Part shown: positions 33,405 to 42,499 of the stretch, in pieces | Layout of the letters: each line of letters opens with the position of its first letter | How positions within the stretch are numbered: position 1 is the stretch's first letter | Assembly (NCBI GenBank): GCA_002491195.1 | Contig: DKVL01000049.1 | Span: 1 to 43,771, forward strand | Direction of reading: 5' to 3' | Origin: Lachnospiraceae bacterium UBA7179 | GTDB lineage: Bacteria > Bacillota > Clostridia > Lachnospirales > Lachnospiraceae | DNA: 43,771 bases | Notes under the pieces: model-generated | What the model was told of the DNA's origin: nothing | Databases searched by the model: none | Seen by the model: only the letters and a program-made list of their open reading frames with translations | Translations under genes and position numbers: made by a program

Positions 33405-34487
33405 ATGTCCAGAGTGTACAATTTTTCAGCAGGTCCCGCAGTTTTACCTGAAGAAGTTCTTAAAGAAGCTGCAGATGAGATGTTAGACTATAGAGGAACC
33501 GGGATGTCGGTTATGGAGATGAGCCACCGCTCGAAAACCTATGATACGATTATCAAGGAAGCAGAAGCAGATTTGCGGGAGCTCATGAGTATTCCTGATA
33601 ATTACAAGGTTTTGTTTCTGCAGGGTGGTGCAAGCCAACAGTTTGCTATGATTCCTATGAATCTGATGAAAAACGGAGTTGCTGACTATATTGTTACAGG
33701 TCAGTGGGCTAAAAAAGCATATCAGGAAGCATGTCTTTTTGGCAAGGCAAATAAGATTGCATCGAGTGAGGATAAGACGTTTTCTTATATTCCTGACTGT
33801 TCTGATCTGCCGATTTCTGAGGATGCGGATTATGTATACATCTGCGAAAACAATACGATCTATGGTACAAAGTTCAAGACGCTGCCCAATACAAAGGGAA
33901 AGACGCTTGTGGCGGATGTATCTTCCTGTTTCCTGTCAGAACCTGTGGATGTTACGAAATATGGCGTGATTTACGGAGGCGTACAGAAAAATATCGGACC
34001 GGCCGGAGTTGTTATTGTCATTATCAGAGAGGATTTGATTACAGACGATGTTCTCCCGGGAACACCGACGATGTTGAAGTACAAGACCCATGCAGACAAT
34101 GATTCCTTATACAATACACCGCCTGCATATGGGATCTATATCTGCGGTAAAGTGTTCAAGTGGCTCAAGAAGATGGGCGGACTTGAGAAGATGAAAGAGT
34201 ACAATGAGAAGAAAGCGAAGATTCTCTATGATTTTCTTGACGAGAGCAAACTCTTCAAGGGAACTGTCAGGAAAGAAGACCGCTCCCTGATGAATGTACC
34301 TTTTGTGACAGGCAGCGAGGAACTGGACGCAAAGTTTGTCAAGGAGGCAAAGGAAGCAGGATTTGAGAATCTGAAAGGACACAGGACAGTCGGTGGTATG
34401 CGCGCAAGCATCTATAATGCTATGCCGATCGAGGGCGTGGAGAAGCTTGTGGAGTTTATGAAGAAATTTGAGGAGGCAAACGTATAA
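33405..34487 (+). CDS. serC: Phosphoserine aminotransferase
   Basis: A 360-residue PLP enzyme converting 3-phosphohydroxypyruvate to phosphoserine. It starts with the typical VYNFSAGPAVLPEEVL and has MSVMEMSHRSK, LFLQGGASQQFAMIPMNL and the PLP lysine K195 in GGVQKNIGPAG, followed by RHxxGGMRAS-like HRTVGGMRASIYNAM near the C-terminus. Length is standard. AGGAGG lies about ten bases before the ATG. Its stop overlaps the serA start (TAATG), so both steps of serine synthesis are made from one message. Confidence 0.96.
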   Translation: MSRVYNFSAGPAVLPEEVLKEAADEMLDYRGTGMSVMEMSHRSKTYDTIIKEAEADLRELMSIPDNYKVLFLQGGASQQFAMIPMNLMKNGVADYIVTGQWAKKAYQEACLFGKANKIASSEDKTFSYIPDCSDLPISEDADYVYICENNTIYGTKFKTLPNTKGKTLVADVSSCFLSEPVDVTKYGVIYGGVQKNIGPAGVVIVIIREDLITDDVLPGTPTMLKYKTHADNDSLYNTPPAYGIYICGKVFKWLKKMGGLEKMKEYNEKKAKILYDFLDESKLFKGTVRKEDRSLMNVPFVTGSEELDAKFVKEAKEAGFENLKGHRTVGGMRASIYNAMPIEGVEKLVEFMKKFEEANV

Positions 34488-35650
34488 TGTATCAGTATAA
34501 ATGTCTGAATCCAATCTCAGGGATAGGATTAGCAAGATTTACAGAAAACTATCAGATGACAGATGATATCACAAAGGCGGAAGGCGTGTTGGTCAGAAGC
34601 GCATCGATGCATGAGATGGAGCTGCCGGAGACACTTCTTGCCGTTGCAAGAGCGGGAGCTGGTGTCAACAACATTCCTCTTGACAAGTGCGCGGAAAAGG
34701 GTATCGTTGTATTCAATACACCAGGCGCAAACGCAAACGGTGTCAAGGAGCTTGTGATCGCAGGTATGCTTCTGGCATCAAGAGATATTACAGGAGGAAT
34801 CGACTGGGTAAAGGCAAACACTGGCGTGGAGACAATCGCCAAGGATGCTGAGAAGGAGAAGAAAAATTTTGCAGGCACGGAAATTCAGGGCAAGAAGCTT
34901 GGCATCATCGGTCTTGGCGCCATTGGTATCCGCGTGGCAAACGCGGCCGTTGCGCTCGGCATGGATGTCTATGGATATGATCCTTATCTCTCTGTAGATG
35001 CAGCGCTAAAACTTTCCCGTGAAGTAAAGCACGTGATCAATGTCGATGATATTTATACAGAGTGTGATTTTGTCACAATCCATGTACCTCTCATGGATTC
35101 CACAAAGGGCATGATCAACGCGGCAGCGATCGCAAAGATGAAGCAGGGTGTGGTAGTGCTCAATTTTGCAAGAGATCTTCTTGTCAACGAGAACGATATG
35201 CTCTCTGCGCTCGAGTCGGGAAAGGTTAGAAAGTATGTTTCGGACTTCCCGAACCCGACGACAGCAGGGCAGAAAGGCTGCATTGTCATTCCACATCTTG
35301 GCGCTTCTACGGAGGAGTCGGAAGACAACTGTGCTGTTATGGCAGTGGATGAACTCAAGGATTATCTCGAGAACGGCAATATCAGAAACAGCGTGAACTA
35401 TCCCGCGTGCGATATGGGCGTGTGCGGCAATGTGGGCAGAGTCGCGATCCTGCACAAAAATATCGCCAACATGATCACACAGTTTACGGCAGCTTTCGGT
35501 GCGGCAGGCATCAATATCAGTGATATGACGAACAAGTCAAGGGGCGAGTATGCTTACACACTGATGGATATCGAGAAAGCCGCTGACGATAAGATCATTG
35601 AGCAGTTAAAGGGAATTGACGGCGTGTTCCGCGTGAGAGTTGTGAAATAA
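34487..35650 (+). CDS. serA: D-3-phosphoglycerate dehydrogenase, short ACT-containing form
   Basis: A 387-residue dehydrogenase for the first step of serine synthesis, overlapping the serC stop by one base. The nucleotide-binding domain is clear (GKKLGIIGLGAIGIRVANAA), and a C-terminal ACT domain (about 315-387) offers serine feedback. Catalytic R229 (NFARD) and H270 (PHLGAS) are present. The family's catalytic glutamate, normally in a DVFxxEP segment before the histidine, is absent: the text there reads YVSDFPNPTT. I recall the same substitution in clostridial SerA proteins of this length, so it is probably a clade feature rather than damage. A strong terminator follows the stop. Confidence 0.92.
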   Translation: MYQYKCLNPISGIGLARFTENYQMTDDITKAEGVLVRSASMHEMELPETLLAVARAGAGVNNIPLDKCAEKGIVVFNTPGANANGVKELVIAGMLLASRDITGGIDWVKANTGVETIAKDAEKEKKNFAGTEIQGKKLGIIGLGAIGIRVANAAVALGMDVYGYDPYLSVDAALKLSREVKHVINVDDIYTECDFVTIHVPLMDSTKGMINAAAIAKMKQGVVVLNFARDLLVNENDMLSALESGKVRKYVSDFPNPTTAGQKGCIVIPHLGASTEESEDNCAVMAVDELKDYLENGNIRNSVNYPACDMGVCGNVGRVAILHKNIANMITQFTAAFGAAGINISDMTNKSRGEYAYTLMDIEKAADDKIIEQLKGIDGVFRVRVVK

Positions 35651-35681
35651 TATTTTGTTCCTTTGGGAATGTGTATGAAGC

Positions 35682-35717
35682 AGAACGGTGTTCTAATCGG
35701 AATACCGTTCTATTTTT
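35682..35717 (+). terminator. Intrinsic terminator after serA
   Basis: AGAACGGTGTT (35682-35692) pairs with AATACCGTTCT (35701-35711) with one G-T wobble, followed by ATTTTTT. Confidence 0.9.
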
Positions 35718-36025
35718 TGCCTAAATACATAATTTAAAGTAAAAATGCTTATTTTATGCAATAATAATTATTAAAAAGTTAATATAAGGAACGAAAAATG
35801 GTTGACAATGCATAATAAATATGCAATAATTTACACATAGAAACAACGTTACATATTTTAAGAACAAGGTTCTTCTTTCAATGTATTCAAGAGATTTGTG
35901 TAAAAGGGATAGGCTTTCGAAAATAAATTTGGGGAAGTTTGTGTAGAAGGCTATGATGTGTATGGGGAATTGTGTAAGAGAGGGAAGCTATACAAAAGAA
36001 TCACGTTGGAAAATATGTAAAAGGA
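35718..36025. other. AT-rich non-coding DNA with degenerate TGTGTA repeats
   Basis: No convincing gene in this part of the 566-base gap between serA and the toxin cassette. Four related units occur, each with TGTGTA (or TATGTA) followed by A/G-rich bases: at 35897, 35940, 35971 and 36014, spaced 43, 31 and 43 bases. They may be degenerate protein-binding sites or decayed sequence. Confidence 0.4.
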
Positions 36026-36064
36026 ACATACAAAAAAGGATGTTACACATCCTTTTTTGTATGT
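36026..36064. terminator. Perfect 18-bp palindromic terminator before the cassette
   Basis: ACATACAAAAAAGGATGT (36026-36043), loop TAC, ACATCCTTTTTTGTATGT (36047-36064): a perfect 18-base-pair inverted repeat with A- and T-runs inside the arms. It would terminate transcription from both sides and isolate the downstream cassette. Confidence 0.8.
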
Positions 36065-36110
36065 TTCAAACATGCTCTGACATAAAATGAAAAAGTAGAA
36101 TTGAGCTGTA

Positions 36111-36139
36111 TTGCACAAGTTATTTTGATATGATAATAT
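36111..36139 (+). promoter_or_regulatory. Promoter of dynamin-ATPase-toxin cassette
   Basis: TTGCAC at 36111-36116, 17-base spacer, TAATAT at 36134-36139, about 70 bases before the first start codon. No further promoter of similar quality was seen inside the cassette. Confidence 0.6.
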
Positions 36140-36216
36140 TTTATATAGTACCAAGAATAAAAGACATTTTGAATAAGTACAGAGACATATTCAGAATAAG
36201 AAATGGAGAATAAAAT

Positions 36217-37104
36217 ATGTCAAAGATAAAAATTATCAGCAATCCATATCAGAAAAAGATGATATATCAACGTTGGAACGAATCTGCAGAACAATGGATC
36301 ACAGTTGACCTAGAAAACAATGAGAACAGCAGGTTGTTGAGCGATGAATTGACAACTACATTTTTTCCTTTTATTGTGCAGAAGATTGTCGATGTGATCG
36401 TAAATGAATATCAGGATGATTCGGGGAAAATTGAAATTGTTTTTGAAGGTACAGACGATGAGTACAAGGATCTTCAAGAAATCTGTGCGGAGGACAAATA
36501 TCAATGTATTGTTAAACTTGCCAAGGGAGAAAGATATCTTGAAAATGCCCGTGATATTCTTCCAGATATCAAGAATATCTTTGAGAGCATCAAACCACTG
36601 ATCGCCACAAGTTTTGTCAGCATGGACAAGATTGCTGGGGAAATTAAGAGGTTTACAGATGCATCGGAAGACAAGATCCCAATCTGTATTCTCGGAAATT
36701 ATAGTTCCGGAAAGTCAACATTCATAAATGCATTGATTGGCAGAGAGATCCTTCCAAGTGGTGATGAACCAATAACAGCAAAGATTTACAAGATAGAGCG
36801 TTCGCAGCAGTCAGACAGGGCTTATGTCGAATTTGAATGTACAGGGGAGGCAATCAAGATCCGATTTGAGGAGAATAATTATCGTTTCACAATGGGGACA
36901 AATGAGAAGTCTATGATCAGGCAGCTAAACAAAGAGCTGGGTAAGATTAAGAATGAGAGTTTGACAATACGTGTCAATCGGACAATAGAGTTTATCAATA
37001 GTTTTGTAATGAATGCAGACGAAGACAACATATCTGATAAAAATTACAGTACCGTTTGTGGGCGGCATCTGGGAACAGACCTCAGCAGAATTTGTGATCT
37101 TTGA
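36217..37104 (+). CDS. Dynamin-like GTPase, N-terminal fragment (frameshifted)
   Basis: The first 276 or so of 295 codons form the front of a large dynamin-superfamily GTPase. After ~145 residues with helical and mixed character comes the P-loop GNYSSGKSTFINALIG (G160-, K166), preceded by KIPICIL. Switch residues such as LPSGDEPITAKIYKIE follow. The frame then goes wrong: after DNISDK the expected continuation of the family (ITVPFVGG...) appears in the +1 frame, while this frame runs ~20 unrelated codons to a TGA at 37102. The shift maps to an A5 run (37039-37043); with four A the two halves would join into one protein of about 851 residues. The start is good: GGAG eight bases before the ATG. 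Such GTPases bind and remodel membranes. Confidence 0.8.
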   Translation: MSKIKIISNPYQKKMIYQRWNESAEQWITVDLENNENSRLLSDELTTTFFPFIVQKIVDVIVNEYQDDSGKIEIVFEGTDDEYKDLQEICAEDKYQCIVKLAKGERYLENARDILPDIKNIFESIKPLIATSFVSMDKIAGEIKRFTDASEDKIPICILGNYSSGKSTFINALIGREILPSGDEPITAKIYKIERSQQSDRAYVEFECTGEAIKIRFEENNYRFTMGTNEKSMIRQLNKELGKIKNESLTIRVNRTIEFINSFVMNADEDNISDKNYSTVCGRHLGTDLSRICDL

Positions 37105-38773
37105 TACTCCTGGTTCCAACTCGGCATCTAATAACAAACATTTTCAGGTATTGAAAAAGGCAATGGAAGGTTTTTCCAATGGACTTCCCGTCTATGTGTC
37201 AGAGTTTGATGCTCTGGACAGCACAGACAATGAGACACTGTATCAGGAAATTAGAAATATGAAGGAGTTGGACGACAGATTTACAATGATCATCGTGAAT
37301 AAGGCTGATGTAGCAAAATTACCGAAGGGACAGCATTCCAAGGAAGATGAGGAAAGAATACTAAGTCTGACGATTCCGAGAAATCTGTACTCCGAGGGAA
37401 TCTACTTTGTTTCGTCAATTATGGGGCTTGGATCTAAGAATAATGGAGCATTTGTAGATGAACATTACGCTGAGATTTTCGAGGATCAGGAGCAGAAATA
37501 TTCAAATTCCTCTTCAAGATTTCACAAATCATTGTATCGATATAACATTATGCCGGATCAATTGAAACGAAGGATCGTTGATCTGTCAGGCAAATACAGT
37601 GATGCGTTGTATGCCAACAGTGGATTGTATGCGATCGAACAGGAAATCCAGACCTTTGCAGGAAAGTATTCTGCCTACAATAAATGTCAGCAGTCACATC
37701 TTTTCCTGGGCAGGGTTATACATATGACTTCGCAGGAAATCGAGGATACCATAAAGGAACGGGAAGCATTTAAACAAAAAATCAGTGAGGAATTGGACAG
37801 AGATAGAAAAGAGCTGCTGGAAAAAATAGAGAATAAGGGTAATGAATTAGAGTCTGCATCTGTCAATCTGTATGATATCTATATGCGGCCTGTTGTCGAT
37901 ACAGTTCAGTCTGTTCGTTCTGTAGAAGAATTAGAGGAAGCAGAAGATGAATTTATCAAAATACAGATGGAACTGCAGGACTACGACGAAACAGAGGGCG
38001 ATTGGAAAGACGCCAGACAGGCATTGTATAAGAATTTCAAGGAAAATATTGCTAAGATACTGAAAGCTCCTAATAAATCCGCGTTTAAGGAAATTGGAGC
38101 GGATCTGGTCAATGATGCCAGGGAAACGTCGGAAAGTGACAATGAATTGAAAGAAAAACTGAAAAATATTTACAATGCAGCAACAGATGAACTTCTTCGC
38201 GAAATTATTTCGGATTTTACAGAACATTCTACAGAAGTTCAGAATCGGCTTGAAGAGGAATCGAAAGGATATTGGGAAGAAAAAGCAATAAAAATCAAAA
38301 ATGAGCTGGCAGCGGTGGTAACAGAGTCCTCAACTCTGACAGAGGAAAGAAAAGAGGAACTTACAGAGATTATATTTGATTTTGAGGACATTATATTTGA
38401 AGCGACTGCGGATGATGTCTTTATCAAGGAAGAGTTTGAGAAAGGATTTCGGTTCGGAAATGTCGTAATCGGGAAATCAGAACGTCTTAATATTGATAAA
38501 CTGGCAAAAAAGTACAACGCTGAAATGGCAGAGACGATTCAGGTAATCTATGCGAAGGTCCGTGACAGTCACAGGCAGAGTCTAAAGGCTTGGAAAGAAA
38601 ATTTGCTCTCTTTGATCCGGGAAAATATTGTAGAGTATAATCCGACTTTGCGTGATCAGAGCAGAATCATTAAAGAGACGACGTCTAAGATTGAAGAGTT
38701 GGAAAAAAGACGATCGCAATTGAATCAATATACAGAGAATATATGGAAAATGATGGACTGGATAGAGGATTAA
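37013..38773 (+). CDS. Dynamin-like GTPase, C-terminal part (frameshifted)
   Basis: An open frame of 586 codons carrying the rest of the GTPase. Real homology begins near 37040 (KITVPFVGGIWEQTSAEF), so the ATG at 37013, which has no ribosome site, is probably not a true start. G3 is FVIFDTPGSN and G4 is IIVNKADVAKLP (NKAD). After the G domain come long charged helices (about residues 240-560 of this frame, for example EREAFKQKISEELDRDRKELLEKIENKG and a C-terminal KETTSKIEELEKRRSQLNQ coiled coil), as in the stalk of bacterial dynamin-like proteins. No clear transmembrane segment. Without the N-terminal P-loop this fragment cannot bind GTP, so function needs either frameshifting, slippage in the A-run, or a sequence error. 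The ATPase gene follows after 30 bases. Confidence 0.8.
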   Translation: MQTKTTYLIKITVPFVGGIWEQTSAEFVIFDTPGSNSASNNKHFQVLKKAMEGFSNGLPVYVSEFDALDSTDNETLYQEIRNMKELDDRFTMIIVNKADVAKLPKGQHSKEDEERILSLTIPRNLYSEGIYFVSSIMGLGSKNNGAFVDEHYAEIFEDQEQKYSNSSSRFHKSLYRYNIMPDQLKRRIVDLSGKYSDALYANSGLYAIEQEIQTFAGKYSAYNKCQQSHLFLGRVIHMTSQEIEDTIKEREAFKQKISEELDRDRKELLEKIENKGNELESASVNLYDIYMRPVVDTVQSVRSVEELEEAEDEFIKIQMELQDYDETEGDWKDARQALYKNFKENIAKILKAPNKSAFKEIGADLVNDARETSESDNELKEKLKNIYNAATDELLREIISDFTEHSTEVQNRLEEESKGYWEEKAIKIKNELAAVVTESSTLTEERKEELTEIIFDFEDIIFEATADDVFIKEEFEKGFRFGNVVIGKSERLNIDKLAKKYNAEMAETIQVIYAKVRDSHRQSLKAWKENLLSLIRENIVEYNPTLRDQSRIIKETTSKIEELEKRRSQLNQYTENIWKMMDWIED

Positions 38774-38803
38774 ATTTGATTTCAACGCAATGGAGGAATT
38801 TTA

Positions 38804-41800
38804 ATGGGAATTAAAAAATGGGTTGCAAAAGCAGGAAATCGAGCAGCAGATAAGGTTGCCAGATTAGCAGTATTAAGTCCAGAGCAGTTAGCGGACATGG
38901 AGAAACGCAGAGTGCAGTATCTATCTCAGATGCCAAGTTCTGATGATCATGCAGCCGATGAGCTGACAAAGAGACTGCTGGCTGCAAGCAGCGTGGAAAT
39001 ATATAATGCGTATCTCCCTCAGATTCAGGATTTTTATGTTCCTTTGGAAAATAATGCAGAGTATGAGAGAGTGTTTCGTGCAGCGCATAATATAAGGTAT
39101 TTGAACATTACAAAGTGGGTGTCAGACCAGAAAGAAAACAGTCTGGAGAAGTTGGTTAATGTCTACGAAGTATTGTCCAATGAGGAGTGTAATATCGCGC
39201 TTGTTTTTCACAGAACTTGCGAGGGGACAGAGGTGTATCTGGCAGTCACAAACACCAAAAATGCAGATAACAATGTCGATGTAGAAAATTATAAGAGCCG
39301 TCTTGCTGATGCCATCAGGGGAAATTTTCCAGGTGCGGAGTGGAAGAAAGAGAATGGTATTGGCCTGATCCCGTGTCTCGATAATAATACAGCGTATTCA
39401 GTTGCGGCGGCATCTAATATTCCAACGGAAAAGTCGGAGAAATTTATCAGTCAGACGATTGAAAAGCTTCTTGATGGGATTGTTCCGGATAAGAAAAGTA
39501 AAGAGTATACGATCATTCTCCTTGCAACGCCGATACAGGACATTGAGGAAAGGAAACTTCGGCTGGCAGAGTTTTATTCAGGATTAACACCCTATGCATC
39601 ATGGCAGACGAATTTTACTTATACGGAGTCCGATGCGACAAATGCAATGGCGACCTTTGGGGTGAATGCCGGAGTGAGCGCAGGGGTGCAGCGGGGACAG
39701 AATTCAGCAACTACAAATACAAATGGTATAACAGATTCAACCGGACAGACGGAAAGTGATACAGAGGGTTCGTCTCAAACGGATTCGGAGGGAAGTTCTA
39801 CGACAGATTCGTCTGGAAGCAGTGTATCAGATGCGGAGGGGACTTCACGCGGAACTTCAGAGGGGAATACGGTTTCGGATAGTATGACGCATACGGATGG
39901 GACGAGTAGTTCTTTGTCAAGTACGGAAGGTTCAAGTGATACTTTAGGAGGTAGTATTGGAGGAAGTGTTAGCGAAAATGTTGGTGTGGATGCACTCTTG
40001 GTTAATGCTGATGCAAATGCAAGTGTAAGTGCGAATATTGATTACCATCATAGTTGGAATAGAGGTGAGACAATAGGTACAGGCTCTTCCATTTCTGATG
40101 CCATAACCAATGGTACATCTCGCACGCTAACCGAGAACATCAATCAGTCCGCAACACATTCCATAACAGAAAACATCAGTCAGGCGCTTACCAGTTCGAC
40201 AGGAAGAGCAATCACAAACTCTGTCGGAAGAACAGTTGCAAATTCTCTTGGAAGGGCAGTGACAAAATCAGTTGCAAATACAGTTGGTGCGTACAAAGGT
40301 GTCAATTTCGGCGGAAATTTTGGTGCAAACTTTGCCCGCTCTTCGAATGTGACAGCCACAGTAGGAAAAAATGAAGGCATTACGCAATCTTTTACGAATT
40401 ATACGATCAGGCATACGCTGGAACTGCTGGAAGAGCAAATGAAACGTTTGGAACAGAGTACTGCTCTTGGTATGTGGGATTTTGCTGCATATGTTTTGAG
40501 TGAAGACCAGAATGTGGCGAGCAATGTAACACACTCTTATCTTGCACTCACACAGGGAGAACAGTCCTATGCGTCCCAGACGGCTGTTAATCTGTGGCGT
40601 GGCGATATGGGAGAAAACAGCAGGGATGCAAGAGAAATCTGTACTTATTTAAGAGAACTGCGGCACCCGGTATTTGGACTGAATCCTGCGTTAACTGCAG
40701 TGAATCCCACATTCAATGTCTATCCCTCTGTTGTGACGGCTACAACAAGCTTGTCAGGAAAAGAACTGGCATATTCACTGAATTTTCCGCAGAAATCCGT
40801 AACAGGATTCCCAGTACTCGAATGTGCGGAATTTGGGCGAAACATTATTATGTATGATTTACAGGAAAAGTCACAGGATAAGCTGGATATCGGAAAGATT
40901 TTTCATATGAATCATGAAGAAAAAAAACATGTTTCGATATGCAAAGAATCTTTGACATCACATACATTTGTGACAGGAAGTACGGGATCCGGTAAGAGTA
41001 ATACTGTGTATCAGATCCTGAATGAAGCAAATGCAAACGGTGTGAAATTCCTTGTAGTAGAGCCTGCAAAGGGAGAGTACAAGTCCGTATTTGGCATGGA
41101 AAGTGATGTGAATGTATATGGCACAAATCCAGCAATTTCGCCTTTATTGCGGATAAACCCATTTCGTTTTCCAGCGGGTATACACGTATTCGAACATTTA
41201 GACCGCTTAGTTGAGATTTTTAATGTCTGTTGGCCAATGTATGCAGCAATGCCAGCAGTATTGAAAAATGCAATAGAAAAGTCCTATACTGATTGCGGCT
41301 GGGATTTGACGGAGTCAACAAACTCATATGGTGATGATTTATATCCGACATTTGCGGATGTGACACGAAATATTAAAACAATTATTGATTCCAGTGAATA
41401 CGATACGGAGAATAAGGGTGCATACAAAGGTTCTCTTTTGACAAGACTGCAATCATTGACAAACGGAATCAATGGATTGATTTTTACAACAGACGAGATA
41501 CCAGCGCAGGAATTACTTGACGAAAATGTGATCATAGATCTTAGCAGAGTGGGTTCCAATGAGACAAAGTCCCTGATTATGGGAATGCTTGTCCTGAAAT
41601 TAAGTGAATATAGAATGGTATCTTCAAATGGCATGAATCACGCACTTCATCACCTGACTGTTTTGGAGGAGGCACATAACTTATTAAAGCAATCTTCTGT
41701 TGAGGGAGGTTCGGAAAGCAGTAATTTGCTCGGGAAGAGTGTGGAAATGATTGCGAATGCAATTGCGGAGATGCGTACATACGGCGAGGGCTTTGTGATC

Positions 41801-42499
41801 GTAGATCAGGCACCAGGGCTGTTGGATATGGCAGCGATTAGAAACACCAACACTAAGATTATCATGCGTCTGCCAGATCAGAGCGACAGGGAATTAGTCG
41901 GTAAAGCAGCAAACCTAAATGATGACCAGATTAAAGAGCTGGCGAAGCTGCCTTGCGGTGTGGCGGCAATATACCAAAATGAGTGGATTGAGCCCGTTCT
42001 TTGCAAAGTGGATCAATATGATATTCCGCAACAAACTTACAGATATGAAAGACCAAAAGAGGTATTGAAGGAAAATGACATAGACAGGAGAGTACATATT
42101 GCTGAGTTATTGAGCTATGGAACAAAGATTGATGGGGAAGTTGAATTAAAAGAGACAAGAAAAGAATTGGTCAAACTTGGATTAGATGCATCATTGCAGG
42201 TTATGATTATGAAAATGCTTGCAAATCCCCCTAAAGAACCGCGTATGACAAAGCTGGCGCCGATAATGAACGCCCTGTTTCCGAGTGTGAAAGAGGCAGT
42301 AAGGGAAGCGTTTGCGGAATCCTCAGACGCGAAGGAGTGGACGCAAAGTGCTGAGAATGCATTATTGTCGTTGGAAATTAGTCATATTAACAATCGGGTT
42401 TACCGGGATATTATTCAAAGTGCAATGACGTATTATTTCATGGTAGAAATAAATGCTGCAAATAGACTTGAAGAGTGGTGGGCGAAAGGAGGGTTTTAA
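38804..42499 (+). CDS. HerA/DUF87-type ATPase with Ser/Thr/Gly-rich repeat region
   Basis: A 1231-residue protein. Residues ~1-295 are a mixed alpha/beta region unknown to me. Residues ~300-392 are low complexity, rich in Ser, Thr, Gly, Asp and Glu (units like TDSEGSS). Residues ~421-515 are Thr/Ser/Asn-rich with regular repeats, ending in octads GRAITNSV, GRTVANSL, GRAVTKSV (from G467). The last ~530 residues are a HerA/VirB4/FtsK-like motor: Walker A GSTGSGKS (725-732, K731), Walker B LTVLEEAHNLL (951-961, E955/E956), and a KIIMRLPDQSDRELVG segment as in DUF87 proteins. Such motors pump DNA or proteins. No signal peptide or clear membrane helix. GGAGG lies before the ATG. Its TAA is directly followed by the toxin ATG, so ATPase and toxin are translated together. 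The specific substrate is unknown. Confidence 0.85.
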   Translation: MGIKKWVAKAGNRAADKVARLAVLSPEQLADMEKRRVQYLSQMPSSDDHAADELTKRLLAASSVEIYNAYLPQIQDFYVPLENNAEYERVFRAAHNIRYLNITKWVSDQKENSLEKLVNVYEVLSNEECNIALVFHRTCEGTEVYLAVTNTKNADNNVDVENYKSRLADAIRGNFPGAEWKKENGIGLIPCLDNNTAYSVAAASNIPTEKSEKFISQTIEKLLDGIVPDKKSKEYTIILLATPIQDIEERKLRLAEFYSGLTPYASWQTNFTYTESDATNAMATFGVNAGVSAGVQRGQNSATTNTNGITDSTGQTESDTEGSSQTDSEGSSTTDSSGSSVSDAEGTSRGTSEGNTVSDSMTHTDGTSSSLSSTEGSSDTLGGSIGGSVSENVGVDALLVNADANASVSANIDYHHSWNRGETIGTGSSISDAITNGTSRTLTENINQSATHSITENISQALTSSTGRAITNSVGRTVANSLGRAVTKSVANTVGAYKGVNFGGNFGANFARSSNVTATVGKNEGITQSFTNYTIRHTLELLEEQMKRLEQSTALGMWDFAAYVLSEDQNVASNVTHSYLALTQGEQSYASQTAVNLWRGDMGENSRDAREICTYLRELRHPVFGLNPALTAVNPTFNVYPSVVTATTSLSGKELAYSLNFPQKSVTGFPVLECAEFGRNIIMYDLQEKSQDKLDIGKIFHMNHEEKKHVSICKESLTSHTFVTGSTGSGKSNTVYQILNEANANGVKFLVVEPAKGEYKSVFGMESDVNVYGTNPAISPLLRINPFRFPAGIHVFEHLDRLVEIFNVCWPMYAAMPAVLKNAIEKSYTDCGWDLTESTNSYGDDLYPTFADVTRNIKTIIDSSEYDTENKGAYKGSLLTRLQSLTNGINGLIFTTDEIPAQELLDENVIIDLSRVGSNETKSLIMGMLVLKLSEYRMVSSNGMNHALHHLTVLEEAHNLLKQSSVEGGSESSNLLGKSVEMIANAIAEMRTYGEGFVIVDQAPGLLDMAAIRNTNTKIIMRLPDQSDRELVGKAANLNDDQIKELAKLPCGVAAIYQNEWIEPVLCKVDQYDIPQQTYRYERPKEVLKENDIDRRVHIAELLSYGTKIDGEVELKETRKELVKLGLDASLQVMIMKMLANPPKEPRMTKLAPIMNALFPSVKEAVREAFAESSDAKEWTQSAENALLSLEISHINNRVYRDIIQSAMTYYFMVEINAANRLEEWWAKGGF

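Noticed and set aside
35891..36079. Possible decayed coding sequence (LCKRD...CVREGSYTKESRW) before the cassette
   Set aside because: Contains a stop, has no start or ribosome site and no family match that I can recognise; listed only as degenerate repeats.
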